A DNA stretch of 64,000 bases from Verpa conica (lineage: Eukaryota > Ascomycota > Pezizomycetes > Pezizales > Morchellaceae): NCBI GenBank assembly GCA_033030425.1, contig JAUFSD010000019.1, positions 868,001 to 932,000 of the forward strand. Direction: 5' to 3'. Shown here piece after piece: positions 23,013 through 35,357 of this stretch; position 1 is the stretch's first letter, and every line of letters begins with the position of its first letter. Under the pieces are notes generated by a model. That model saw nothing but the letters and a program-made list of their open reading frames with translations, did no database searches and was not told the DNA's origin. The translations under genes and the position numbers were made by a program.

Positions 23013-26000
23013 TTAGAAACAAGCAAACGAGCGCTTGTTCTTCTTCGATAAAGCTTGCATCCTTTGTTCGAGCTGCTCTCGAGCTTGCTCTGCCTTTTGC
23101 CTAGCGAGACGCTCCTCTTCAACCGCCTGCATAGAGTACCTGCTCGTCTGGGACTCATTTTTCGTACGTTCTAGTTCCTGCTGGACCTGTGAAGCCTTCG
23201 CCTGGAGACTGTCGCGATCCGTTGTCAAACGCTTCATTGTCTTTTCACAGTCTGTCAGCGCCTCTTCTAGGGTAGAGGTCAGTGCCTTCTCGGCCTGTAG
23301 CTGTTTCTCGAGGGTTTTGATGCGAGCTTCCTGGTCTTCCATATGTGCCACGACGTAGTCCTTGCTAGGGCGCCTAGAGACTGTAGTCGGGCTTTGTGCG
23401 CCAGAAGGAGGAGCCGGCAGGCTGCTAGGAAGTGGTGGGAGAGGGATGGCTGGAGGCGGTGATGGCAGTGAAGTTGTAGATGTGCTTTTTCGGAGGTTGT
23501 TATTTGACGAAGTCGAATTGGAACGCTGGGCGCGTGCGCCACCAAGACCTTGCAATTCCATTTGAACTTCTGCAAGTTTTGTCTAGCAAGGGGAGGTCAG
23601 CACAGCAAACGAATTACGTAGAGTAGACCCAACAAACGACCGCGTACCTGAAGACTCGAAACCTCGTCGTTCAGGCTTTCAATAAGCGTCTGAGACTCGT
23701 TATTCTTAGCTGTAGACTCCTCAAGCAATGTCTTTCTTTCTTGCTGCAATCTCTCATGCTCTGCAGTCACTTCGGCCAACTTCTTAGCCGTCTCCGAGTT
23801 ATTGTCGAAGGTAACAGTAAGTTGTTGCTCGAGGTCTTCTACAAACTTAGCGTGCTTGGCCTCTTTCTCAGACAATTGCTCGACCTGCTTCTCTGACAGA
23901 CTCCGTAGTTCCTGGAGTTCTGCAATGGTCTCAACGTGTCGTTTAATAGTCTCCTTACTCTGTGCTACCTCCGCCTCAAGAGCCTGGATAGCTGCATCGC
24001 GCTCAGCTGATTCTTGTGTGGCAGTTGACAAGTCCTTCTCAAGAGATTCGATGCGGGTGTTGGCTTCAGCATAAGATGCCTGAAGTATCGTAAGATTTGC
24101 AACGTGTTCTTTGATTGTTCCCTTACTCTCTTCTAGCTCTTTCCGAACAGATACTAGCAGCTCATCGTGCCTGGAGTTGCTGTCGCTGGTTACATCTCCG
24201 GATCCGGATGCACGGGCTTCAGCCTCTTTAAGAGCGGCAACGGTCTGGACCTCTTTTGCCCGTAGGGCCTCAAGCTGATCCAGGGCATCCTGGTATGATG
24301 TTTCAAGAGTAGTAAGACGAACTTGCTGAAGCTCAATTGTTTCCCGATTATGGGCAATAGTTGACTGTAATGTTGCAGCTAATTCTTGCTGTTCCTTGAA
24401 ACCAGGGCTTGAGCCATCATGAGAATCAATCTGTAACTGAGTGTCCGCGTGGGTTCGCTCCAACTCGGCAACACGTGCTAGCTGGGTTTCAATAGTTGCT
24501 CGGTTCTCGGCAACAGTCTTTTGAAGAGATTCAACTCGCTCTTGATGATAGATCTTTTCTTCCTCCATAGCCTCCTTCAAAGACTTTTCTTGATCTGCCT
24601 TTTTCATAGATCTTGCTAGTTCTCCTTCAAGCAGGGTTATAGTAGACGAAAGGGTGTTCCTTGATTCCTTTAGAGAGTCAACTTGGGCATCGTTACTCGC
24701 TCTGAGACTATCCATTTCGTTTTGAAGCTCAGCAATCTTCTGCGCCTGTTCGGCGGTCAAGGTACGTTCTTTAGTCAGCTCCTCGAGGATATATGCGGCG
24801 TCTCCTGTAGATTCTCCTGCCCGTGTTTCCAGAGCTGTCTTGGCATGAGCCAGCTCTGATTCCCGAGTTGCAAGAATCTCGAGTGTTTTTGCAAGTTCAG
24901 CCTCACCCTCCTCAATCCGGCGTTCCATAACAGCAACAACAGAAATATCCATAGGCGAGGATTGAATACTGAAGTAGTTAGATTCATTAGCCCTGAAAAG
25001 GGGAAATACCAAGTAGACCTACCTTGATCGCTCACGAGCAAGCCCAGTGATAATCGCTGATTTGGCTTCCATCTCTTTCTTTAAACCCCGGATATCGTCT
25101 TCAAGCTCGCCAATACGATCTGAGCGGTTCTGCAATTCACGTAATGCTGCATCTAGATTCATCTCAAAGCTCTCTAGGACTTGTGGCTGTTCTTCAAAGT
25201 GCTCAGCTGCGATTCTACGAAGGTTTGTAAAAGAGCGATTGGCACGGTCAAGAACAGCGAGGGTCTGACTCGACTTCCGGCGGATAAATTGACTAGTAGA
25301 AGGTGAAATAACGCCGCTTTGTCGTTCCTTTTGTCTTAACTCAGCTAACTGATCGAGAGATTGACGGAGCTGCACGTGAAGACGATTATGCTCCTCTTCT
25401 TGAGCCAACAAAGCCTCCCGCATCTCCATCCTAACGCTTTCCAACTCCTTAGCCAAAGCCTCTTCCTTCGCTCGGCTTCCTCTACTCTGTGTTTCCAGAC
25501 CCTCCCTAATCCGAGCTTGAGGACTCTCCTCATATATAGTCTCCGACAAGGTTGGCGAATCCCCAGCCAAGGACAACTCCGATGATAGAGAGCGCGAGGA
25601 TGAGGAATGTCCTCCCCCTCCGGCCTTTGAATCGCTCATCCTCGCGTCTACTAAAAAAGAAGTAGGTCTCTGGTTGGGAGATGGAGGTGGAGATGTTTCC
25701 CGGGAAGGAACCATCTTTGTATGGCGGATTTCGTCAAGTTGATCCTGAATAGTTGCAAGGTCGCGGAGGGCAGCCTCATAATTTGCGGACATCTGATCGT
25801 ATTCGTTGATCGTTGCTTCGTGCTCAACTTTCAGGTCAAAAAGCTCTTGCTGCACTGATTCTAGTTTATCTGCAACAAATTGAGACTGGGCAGGACTCTG
25901 AGGCGGATATTCGACATGAGTATGTTCCCCGAGGGTAATCTGAGGAATTCCATGGTAGGACTGTTCTGACTTTGCCTCGGAGGCATTAGACAGCGATGAT

Positions 26001-28725
26001 CCTCTTCCGTTTTCCGAGGTGCCTTCAGGGGCATCCAGGAACGTCTCGTCAGCCTCAGGCACCGACTCAACCTTAGATGCAGAATCACTAAAACGCCTCC
26101 CATTAACTTCTATAACTTGCTCAACCACGTTCCCACCATTAATATTATCTTTCTCGTTGGTCTTTTTCCCATCCTGAGCGTTCAAAGAATCCAGTTCATG
26201 TAACAAGTTATCAAGCTTTCCGAGACTGCGTTGGCGTTCAATCACATGTTCAAGACGATCAATCTCTCTCTTCATCAGTTCTAAATCCTGATCTGCTTCA
26301 GCCAACCGCTCCTCTAGTGTTGATATATAATCCTCGCAACCGACTTCATTATCCCTAGCCCTAGCAATCTCTTTACGTAATTCAGCAATGATAGAAGCGT
26401 TCTTTTCCTCGCCGGATGTATGCCCATCCAGTTTGCTCTCTAGTTCGCGAAGATAATTTTCTGTAGCTGATTCTCGGTCCATCAATTTCTGAACGCGGGC
26501 CTGCAACTGTTGGTTGACAGTCTCAATATACGCAAGTTTTGTCTCCCGCTCAAGCAGCGAGCCCTCCGTAACAGCCATTGACGATCGGGTACTGGAAAGC
26601 GAACTCTCGAGACTCTGGATTGTTTTCTCATACTCAAGAACGACTTGTTCAACGGCCTCAGCAAATGAGTTTGATCTTGCTAATCTTTCTTCTGCGCTAT
26701 CAGTATACTCGGCATTGTTGGCAGCATCCTGACAGTCTCTAGCTCTAGTGATCTCCGAAATGAGTCTTGCATGTCGTTGGCTTAAGTGACCATAATTTTC
26801 TTGTAAATCAAGGAGTTGGTTCTGGAGCTCCATTTCTTTCTCGTTTGATCTATCTGCTCGAGCTTGACTGGCCTTTGTTGGTGCTCTATCATTTGACTCG
26901 GATGAGTTTTTGACCTGTTCTCTCAAAAATGCAATTTCGGCCCGAAGACGTTCAACAAGTGCTTTCATATCGCCTTCATCCGAAACTTGCTGGATCCTAG
27001 GTTTACTTTGGATGGCACGAGCACGTTGAGCATACTAAAATATTTCGTTAGTTATATAATATAGAGTATACGGGTATGTTGAGCGTACCTGAACGGTGTT
27101 AAGCGTTTCACTTAAGTGGAATTCTGCAGGTGTGACGCAAGCAATCATATACGTAATGGCATTCCCACCCAGCGAGTCTTGTAGGAGACGCGTGAGTTTA
27201 GAATCACGGTATGAGACGTGTGATCCAGCCTGGCGTGAAGAAAGCTGAGAGATAACTTTTCCTAAGCTAGCCAGACCCGCGTTGATAGAGATCCCTTCTT
27301 TGGCTCTCTCGCCCTGTGCCAGAGTGTTCTTCAACCTTTCACTACCTGCTAAATCCACGAAATGCATTTTACTATCCACAGTAACGTAACCATCGTGATT
27401 CTGATTCATCATATCAATTGGTACTGAGAATCGCTTCTCATGTTCCTTTGTCGGAGTCGTGGCGCCACCAACTCCAGAACCTTTGGCTTTGCGCTGAACC
27501 AAGTTCAAACTGAAGACAGCATGTGAGCGTGACGATTTCGCGTTGATAGCAGTGGCATCAGTTTGACGAATTGAGGAGCCGAAGTTCAGTGCACCGAGTA
27601 AATCTTCTACAGTATTTACCGTGACCTGGTGAAGGCCCGTAAGAAGTATCCTGCCTTTAGTGTCTTCCCTGATTGTAATTGGAACCCTTTCTTCCGGCCT
27701 AGTCCCTTCTGGTAGCAATAAATCTCGTAGTTGTTCATTATATATCTAAACCAATTAGATACTGCTCAACTACAAAACCAATAACTAAAGAATACTTACC
27801 TCTACGTAACTAGCTTTCATGGTCCACCCTTTATCAACAGCTGGCTTGTGCAGTGCCGATACTGGTGATGAATATCTTGCCGGCGCCCTCAATCCAGACC
27901 TCGAGTCCCGCGGGTTTGGCGCGCCCGACCCAAGTTTTTCGAAAAGAGCCTCAGCAGCCCTTGGGATCACCCCTGCGTGAAACAACCGTGTCAGACAACT
28001 CTACATTAATCGCAAGAGAAAACACTCTCTTAAATCACCACTTGAAATCCAGAATTCCTAAACTCACCCATAACTTTATGATCACTCTGCTCATCAGGAC
28101 CAGAAGTCCCCATAGTGTATGACTTTCCCGCGCCCGACTGGCCGTACGCCAGAACGGAAACATTGTAGCCTTGAATAAACGCGTGTACACTCTCCTCCAG
28201 ATACTCCCACACACCATCCTGATTCACGTCCTGCCCAAAAACCCTGTCGAAAACAAATATCTTCCTGCCCTGTGGGCTGTCTACAGCCAAACTCGTGGGA
28301 CTCGTAACATGCACCATTCCCTTCTGGAACCGCTGCGGGATCAATTCGAAGCCAGGATCGGTTGACCGGAGTGGTGGTCGCACGCGCACGGCTGTATGAA
28401 GCCGTCAGTTTTATTGGATCCTCGTTTCGTGAGACCACACACAAAATGGGGGTAGAGAAACAGAGATATTGAAGTTTAAGGTTCACAGCCAAGGCAGCCA
28501 AAGTTTTAGGTAAAAAATTGAAAACAATAATGATAAAATGCTACTATACGTACCGACTTTAACGGATGTCCTGCCATCCTCATCAGAAGCCCTACTCCCC
28601 CCAGGCCTGCTGCTGATGCTCATGCGACTAGAGCTTCGCGCGGGTCGTAGAATGGCGCTCATTGGTCGAGATTGTGGTGAAAAAGAAGGTGAAGAAGGAG
28701 TAGGGGACGCTGGAGACCCGACCAT
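23013..28725 (-). CDS. N-terminal motor kinesin with long coiled coils (kinesin-4-like)
   Basis: Microtubule motor of 1750 residues. Exons (minus): 28554-28725, 28068-28391, 27800-27972, 27089-27745, 25023-27034, 23648-24992 and 23013-23582. Residues 1-57 are a Ser/Pro/Arg-rich tail. The motor follows with P-loop GQSGAGKS (residues about 141-148), switch I NAKSSRSH, switch II DLAGSE and the neck ending YAQRARAIQSKP, which favours the kinesin-4 group. Two low-complexity inserts sit in motor loops: one of about 40 residues after EALFEKLG and one before DSKMHFVDLAGSE. The remaining roughly 1200 residues are almost continuous heptad coiled coil broken by a Ser-rich segment, ending in a basic C terminus. 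The start of exon 6 is ambiguous: acceptors at 24992 and 24968 both keep the frame, so an 8-residue alternative is possible. Subfamily assignment is by neck and motif resemblance only. Confidence 0.92.
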
Positions 28726-31700
28726 AGTCTGCGCGCCAGGTAAAGAAAGAAGGAATGTAGTTGTGGGGCAGTTTTTCGAATGCGTCGTGGAGATTTTTCT
28801 CTTGGGAATTCAAATAGCTGACGGTTATCTCGGCTGATTGCTGCGTGCAAGGGGTAGAATGAGAGACGAAGGAAGCATAGAGCGTGGGGAGCCCCCGAAA
28901 AGAGTCGACTTGCGCAGGAGCAGAGTTGCGAGGTAGATTAGGATGTTGGTATAGCAGGTTAAGGGAAAAAGAAAAAGACAGGAAGGGAGGGATGGGGTAG
29001 AGGAAAGGGAGCCGGCTAAGAATAACTAACAGCTGCGTGAGACCCTAGAAAGTGGTAACAGAAGTCTAGAAGGCTTGTAAGAAGGCCCAACCGTGTGTCT
29101 CTCGCCTGGTATTCTCACAAGCTCTCTTCAGAGTTACCTAGGTAGAAAGGAGATAGAGATATGTAATCCCCGCTGACAGCCACCTTCCTTCCTTCTTCTA
29201 GTAGATTGGTATCTCCCCCGAGCTTCTCTCCCTCTTCCTCTTTCCCACTAATTTTGGTACAGTCCCTGGTACTCGGATTGAGTTCTTGGAGGAGCTATCT
29301 CGTTTGTGTGTTGCTTGTGTATCTGAACTATGGTCTATATGGTGGTAGCTTCTGCAGCCACACTCTGCTCGCCTCCAATTGCAGCGACGGAAGTTGCCTG
29401 ATCTTTTTTTCTTTGCGTGACCGAACCGGAAAAAGACGAGAGCCCGACAGGGGAGTGGAGAACGAGGCACACACACACAGCAGCCGGATGGATTTGGACG
29501 TCTTGGGCTCAAAAGTGGTGAAGGGGGAGGGAATGGGGGAATGGGGGATAGGGTGGAGATGGGATGAGATGATGGGATGGGATGGGGGTGATGGGTGACA
29601 GAGAGTGCAGCAATAACAGCAATAACAGCTTGAGGACAGAGGCCCAGAAGAGGTTTGGTGACAAGAGGAGGCCGGGGATGGATGAATGGATCGATGGGGT
29701 ACCTCATAGCTGCAGAGAGCCCATAGCTACTGCATAGAAACTCCGGCATCTACCGCAGCCCTGAAGAGGAACGCCCATCGCACCTCCCCCATCAGCACAT
29801 ACAAACACGGCAGAGTTGTGCTGCAACGGGGGATCCTTGTGCCTGCACCTTTCCTGTTTGCCGCTTGCCAACCCAACTGTGCGGTATTGTCACTGCGAGA
29901 AGAAATATGCTACATATAGATCCTCTTTCGCTCAGAATAAAGACACTGCAAATCTACTGCAGCTGCAAGACGTCTTCAGACTGTTATGTTGTCCAACAAC
30001 AACGCCAGATTCCATACAGTGCCAACCTTTGTGGGGGGAGAGAAGGAAAGCGCGGCATGCGGTAGTTTGGTAACGTATCCACCCGGCTATCACTGAGCGT
30101 GACCGCTACGCGCACCTTCTAACACGAGCACAAACTAAACATCCCTCCTTGAGGGCACGCATCTTCCCGGCAGGAGCAAATCCTGGAATTCCCCACCCAT
30201 GCGCTGAAAATAATAGGGAAAAATATGTATGCTTACACCAAAAGCATTTCATGTATCATGCTATGGGCACCGGAGAACCATTTACATGTAAACCCGATGA
30301 GAAATTCTGTTGGAAGCCCGGTCTCCTGCGAGTGTTGATGGAGCCAAAAAGGGGCTGCTGAAAGGGGGTGTGTGGAATTGGCAGGGGTCCAGCCCGCAAC
30401 AGCGTTTGTCACGTTGTGGAAAACCTTTGAGAAACATCCTAAGTTGACTCTAATATCGTCTCTTGACATTCAAGAAATGAGTAAGTAAATTGCATGTAAG
30501 TATACTAACAAGGGAACCAACACGTCCATGGTAAAGCCCAAGCAGTGATCAATCTCCTACCAAGAATTTTAGGGACCCAAAGTATCAAGTAATAACGACG
30601 GATACCAACGATACGAGTAGGAGAATTTCGTTGTTCATCCTTGGTGATAAATTAACTATTTATTTATTAGCAAGGCCTCCAAACACTTGAGATTCTCGAA
30701 TAAGCCCCGATAAGACAGGACCACCCACTATCGCATCAAAAAATAATGTGTGTTCCCCATTATCGGCCCAACCATCTGAAGAAAGTCACCAGATTCAAAA
30801 GAGCCACCAGCTAACCGTTCCCTTTCAATTAGCTTCAAGCCCTCCCGAGTAAAACTTTCTCCTATCGGCGGTATTTCGCGAATCGAAAAATTTGCCGTGA
30901 TGTTTCCCTTGATGGAATCTGCTCTCCCGAAACATTTTGATCTCCCGTAGTCCAATTTATTACGCGTGGGAAACAGACAAGGCTAAGCGACCGCTGATCA
31001 AGCCGACGTCGGAACATCCGCCACAGGGTCCCAACTAAGGTCCGTGTCTCAGTTGGAACCGAGATTACGAATGCTGCTCCCCGCATTCAACTTCTAGCAA
31101 GCATTACAGTCCACCACGCCCACAGACCCCCATGAGCAGTTCCCAAGATGTAGCGCCCCATGAGAATATAGGTACATTCAACCGTTTCGAGCGCCGTTTC
31201 TTTCATGTGGTCCCCCTACTAATAATACTCAGCAAATGTGTAGAACCCCCGAGTCATAGAAAATCACTATAGACACGGTCCAACCTTAAAAATGGTTGGG
31301 TGGCACTTTTTTTCGAATCCTCATTTCCTTGAGACTTACCGCCCATGGCCCCGGGATTGAGTGACCGTATGTGAATCCTACGAATGAGGAAAACTCCTCC
31401 GGCTTAGAGGGCTCTACTAGGCATGAAGAATCACTCGTTTCAGGGACATGCACACCCGGACACATGCGCGCACCTATCACTAGGTGTTAGTTATATACGT
31501 AAGGCAAAATGAACTAGGCAGTTGCGCTTCAATAGGCCGGATGAACACTGCGAGACATGTACTTAGATCTCTGTAAGAAAAAGCCTTGGTACAGATCTGA
31601 GCTTAAATCCCTCTAGTGCTACTCGCGAATTGATAGACTCTGTGGGAGACATTTGCATTGGCCTTGATGATTTCCCCTGGCACTAAGCGCGTCGGAAAAA

Positions 31701-33872
31701 TAGCCTTTGGCCGTTAGACAGATATTGAATGTCATAGGAGCCAAGATGCCCCCCCTGTTGTAATTGTCGGTTTCTACAAGTGCTAGCAGTCATATAAAAT
31801 CACTCGTATACAAGGCTCGGACATATAGACAAAGACTTCTTGTTTGCTTATTATAGGAATTCTTTGGTTTCTCTTTTACCCAGCTGTAGCCGGCTCTTCC
31901 TTTCTTATCTCATTGGCGGACTACCCTATTTTTTTTCGTGTACTCATTGTATTGGTTCTGTAATGCTGCAGCACACGGGAAGACAGAGTAAAAGGGGATG
32001 TATCGAAATTCCAGTTTTCACGCCGTTGGATGTATGTTGTTATCCATTGCCATGGAGATTGCCGGTGCTACGTAGGACTACATGCACATATATGTACGCC
32101 GTAACCCGGGTACATGGTTATTCCGAGGGATGGTCACTTTCGGCAATCTCGATTGCTGGTGCCATCGATACTTTAAATGGAGGGTTTGAGCAGCAAAGAG
32201 GCATGAACTGGTTACTGTGCTTTGTCTAATTGCATGTATGATTGTATCATCTCTCGAGTAAATTGGCGAACTGGTCCCGCGTGTCCCCCTTGAAACTCGA
32301 TTGGCAATGTTTGAAGTCTATTAATTCCGAGGAAAAGAAGAACGTTGTAGTAAATTAAGAGCCGTTCATAATTATTCGAGTGTTGTTTTTCTTTTTTTGA
32401 GTTCATGCGGTGTCTGCGAGACATGCATGTCTTTAAGGGTTCACGGTCCCATATGAAATTTGAAAATCAATAGTGTAGGGACCACCTATGGGCCCGCAAT
32501 AGATTGTTTTGTAGCCCTCTGACTTCTGGGGAGGGGTCTGTGATAATCTCAGTAACTTTAGCAGGAGAATCTGAAAATCATGTCGTTAAAAATCAGCACT
32601 TTGGGGTAGCGGTATGTCGTCATGAGCCGAGTGTTTTCATAACCTGGGTTAGGGTTACATAATCAGATCGCTACATACATTTTTAACTACATATAATGAA
32701 ATTTAGCAATCTAAGCGATAAGTTATGAAAATCCCAAGCTTTATATTTTATTAATTATATAAAGCCCATTGTGGGTCCCTAAACTTACATATACATGCAG
32801 TCCTAAAAGGCGGCCATGGCGTAGATTCAGATCACGCCATGGGTCATCACTCGAATCCGTAATTGTATTTGTATTCATGATAAATTTATTGATATCATGT
32901 AATATTTTCTTACTTTATTAGTACTTGGGGAAAAACCTGGTTTTTCTGACGCTCATAGTAGTTTTTTCCGAGGTCGTATGATTAAGTGGGCTGAGAGACC
33001 GGTAGGCATGCATGATTGATGCTATAGGGAAAGGTAGGGAGAAATAAAATATGAAAAAGCAAGAAATAATCTAGAGCTATTAGGAATAGTGCCTTTTGAA
33101 ATATTTAGTTTTGATAGTTTTGAAAAGAATTGCCTATTGTAACATAAGATGAATAAGGGCTGAATTACATGTAGGAGTGATTGGGGGAACGTTTGAAGGC
33201 AGACGGTGTATATAACATAAATTTCTCGTTCCTATCCCTATTTTTACTGCGCAGCCACGTAATTAGCCTCTGAGCATGCCTAATTCTTTTTTTGGGTATT
33301 GGTTTGATGATTAGACGAAGGGGAAGGGTAAGTGAAAGTGCCTGAAGAGGGTTGCTGGTAGGTACATGTAGTGTAAGGGTTGACGTAAGGCCTATCGTTG
33401 GTCGACTGTCTGCTAGCGAAATCTCCTAGGAAGGAATTGGATTGCTAACTTTAAGTTATAAATAACCGATATCAAGTACCCTATCTGGCAAACAGAGATC
33501 TAAAAAGGTAAGGCTATTTCTCGCTCTTTGTGCCCTGCCCTTCTCCTCAAGCCACCAACATCATCACCAACGTCTCATCTGCCGTTTGCTAATTATACGG
33601 TACTATTCCTTCATCATTATCAAGCGATCATAGATTTTCTAGGAATAGAGTTAACCTTCCTCATGGGACATTTCGCTCATCAAAGATCTGCTGTGTCTTT
33701 CTACCATCATGCACTGAAAGCTAACTTCTAAATTCTGGAGGTGTCCTATAGTTTCATCAAGAACAACTCTAGGTCTAATATCCTTATCGATAAACCACCT
33801 CTTGAGTTGGGGAACTCTTCATATAAAGAAAAAACATTTAGTTTTGACTTTCGGCGGTAACAACTGCTAGAG
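28726..33872. other. Long spacer upstream of the kinesin; no gene seen
   Basis: Over 5 kb between the divergent kinesin and the orphan gene at 33873. The first 1.2 kb is GC-rich and carries a G-rich block (listed separately), probably the kinesin promoter. Overlapping frames around 29198-29749, 30728-31086 and 31840-32229 have no motif. A 9-bp inverted repeat (CCATGGCGT, 32814-32842) and TACATGTA copies (30283, 33166, 33363) are the only structured sequence found. Confidence 0.4.
29519..29598. promoter_or_regulatory. G-rich purine tract upstream of the kinesin
   Basis: The plus strand has many GGG to GGGGG runs separated by one to six bases (GGGGGAGGGAATGGGGG and onward). That composition can fold as a G-quadruplex or act as a nucleosome-free promoter tract. 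It lies about 800 bases from the kinesin start codon. Confidence 0.3.
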
Positions 33873-34781
33873 ATGTCTATTCGAATCCGGCCTAGTAGTA
33901 ATTACTACTCGCAAGAGCAAACATTTAGGGTTAAAGAAACCAGAGATGAAGTCCATGATGCTTATATTCAACAAATATGGGATGAAGAAAGCAGGATCTA
34001 TGGTCAAGACACATATCCAGTGATAAATTCTGCAACCGGAAAAATTGAAGACAACCATCTCTTTGGAACTGAACACCATCAGGAGAATCAAAATCAAATC
34101 AATGGTGAAGGGGTAGAGATCGAAGATGGAAGGTGCTTTCTAATGCGTTCTGCCGCAGTCAGAATTAGTTCATCTTATTTCGTTGTTGAGTATAGCTTTC
34201 TGGCTTTCAGTTACTCGTTCAAACTTCAAAGGTATAATGATGTAGTATGGTGGGCATTCAGTGAAACTGGTTACTCTAAGTCCCATTATTTACCACAACT
34301 TGGCTCTTGTATACGAGGCGGTTATGTTTGGAATCTTTATATGCACGACTTCTTTCATGATCATCTTATTGTTTCTATGAACTCGAAAAAGTTTAATAGG
34401 TTCGAGAGGATTTTAAGGAGGCTTGAGTCGAAGTTGGAATTTATCATGAAAGACCCTAACTACACTTTAAGAATTTACTTAGAGTCTACCATGATAAATC
34501 CTAGCGCGATTGACGCAAAATATATAGAGATTTATGTTGCAGGGGATACAAAGCTCGTGAACATTTTCGAGGTATTGGGAGGATGGAGATTACATAAAGA
34601 AGCTGCCCTTATACAGCACTTTCACCATAAGTGGAACACCATCGGAAAGCGGTATACCTTGATGGAGGCCCTTAGCACTGAGATTCAGGTGAAGGATTTG
34701 GGGTGGATTGTCGAAAGAGGTGTTATATGGCTCCTGCCGACGCCGTTCAGGCTTCAAGAATATATTTGGGAGTGGCCATAA
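33873..34781 (+). CDS. Orphan hypothetical protein, 302 residues
   Basis: I do not recognise this protein. It is a single uninterrupted ATG-to-stop frame of 303 codons in a region where other frames rarely reach 100, so it is very likely coding. It is rich in aromatic residues (Tyr, Trp, Phe, His), with a WWAF motif, a YMHDFFHDH segment and a Leu/Arg-rich amphipathic stretch (RFERILRRLESKLEFIM) near the middle. The first 90 residues are polar and acidic. There is no signal peptide and no membrane segment. It ends EYIWEWP. No introns, unlike most of its neighbours, and it stands alone between long spacers, which fits a lineage-specific or acquired gene. Confidence 0.72.
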   Translation: MSIRIRPSSNYYSQEQTFRVKETRDEVHDAYIQQIWDEESRIYGQDTYPVINSATGKIEDNHLFGTEHHQENQNQINGEGVEIEDGRCFLMRSAAVRISSSYFVVEYSFLAFSYSFKLQRYNDVVWWAFSETGYSKSHYLPQLGSCIRGGYVWNLYMHDFFHDHLIVSMNSKKFNRFERILRRLESKLEFIMKDPNYTLRIYLESTMINPSAIDAKYIEIYVAGDTKLVNIFEVLGGWRLHKEAALIQHFHHKWNTIGKRYTLMEALSTEIQVKDLGWIVERGVIWLLPTPFRLQEYIWEWP

Positions 34782-35357
34782 GTATTTTTTGTCATAGCTT
34801 GGACTGATTATAGATATCTTTGACTGATTAGAGCACGCAGATATTATGGGAGGGGTTCAGGGGTTTGAAGGGACCTAGAAAGCGGGATTTGAAGAAGGGT
34901 TAATATCGATATTGAGGATAAGTAGATGCTGGTAGGATCGAGGCCTTTGCTACATGTAGCTAAGCTGTGGGTTTTCAAAATATAAAAGCTTTACAGTTTG
35001 GTAGATGAAAATGGGGAGGATATCAATTAGTTTACTGTAAAGGAAACGACGTTATTTGTTAAATCTCATTGGAAGCTACAGGCAGGGGAAGCACTCTTCT
35101 CGGTTGGCACATTTGGAGCGAGTGACTTACTGTGAATATAAGTATCATGCTCCTGCATCCAGGGCTTGGAACCCTGGAGCGCACTGTGACAGCCTTTGTG
35201 CGCCAAGGACAGCCTTGGCAAAATCTCTCCCACGCAAAATTCCCATCACACAACAACGAAAACTTGCAAGCTCGACTTCACGACCAACGACAACCACAGC
35301 CGCTTCAGCAACCGAGACCATTCATTTCTCCCCAAAAAGTCTCTATAATCAGTAAAT
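34782..35357. promoter_or_regulatory. Promoter region of the eS4 gene
   Basis: Noncoding. It has one TACATGTA (34951-34958) and, in the last 150 bases, a pyrimidine/CA-rich leader with CAAAATC and CACAACAACG-type sequence of the kind seen upstream of ribosomal-protein genes. No specific factor site could be assigned. Confidence 0.4.

Noticed and set aside
23362..24074. Plus-strand open frames over the kinesin gene
   Set aside because: They are antisense shadows of long coiled-coil exons, rich in Ser/Cys from reversed Glu/Gln codons.
29198..29749. 183-codon minus-strand frame, Pro/His/Ser-rich
   Set aside because: Composition is that of the complementary G-rich tract; no motif and no ATG-led conserved core.
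32814..32842. 9-bp inverted repeat CCATGGCGT with 11-base loop
   Set aside because: Isolated and short; no flanking duplication, T run or gene context to make it a terminator or element end.
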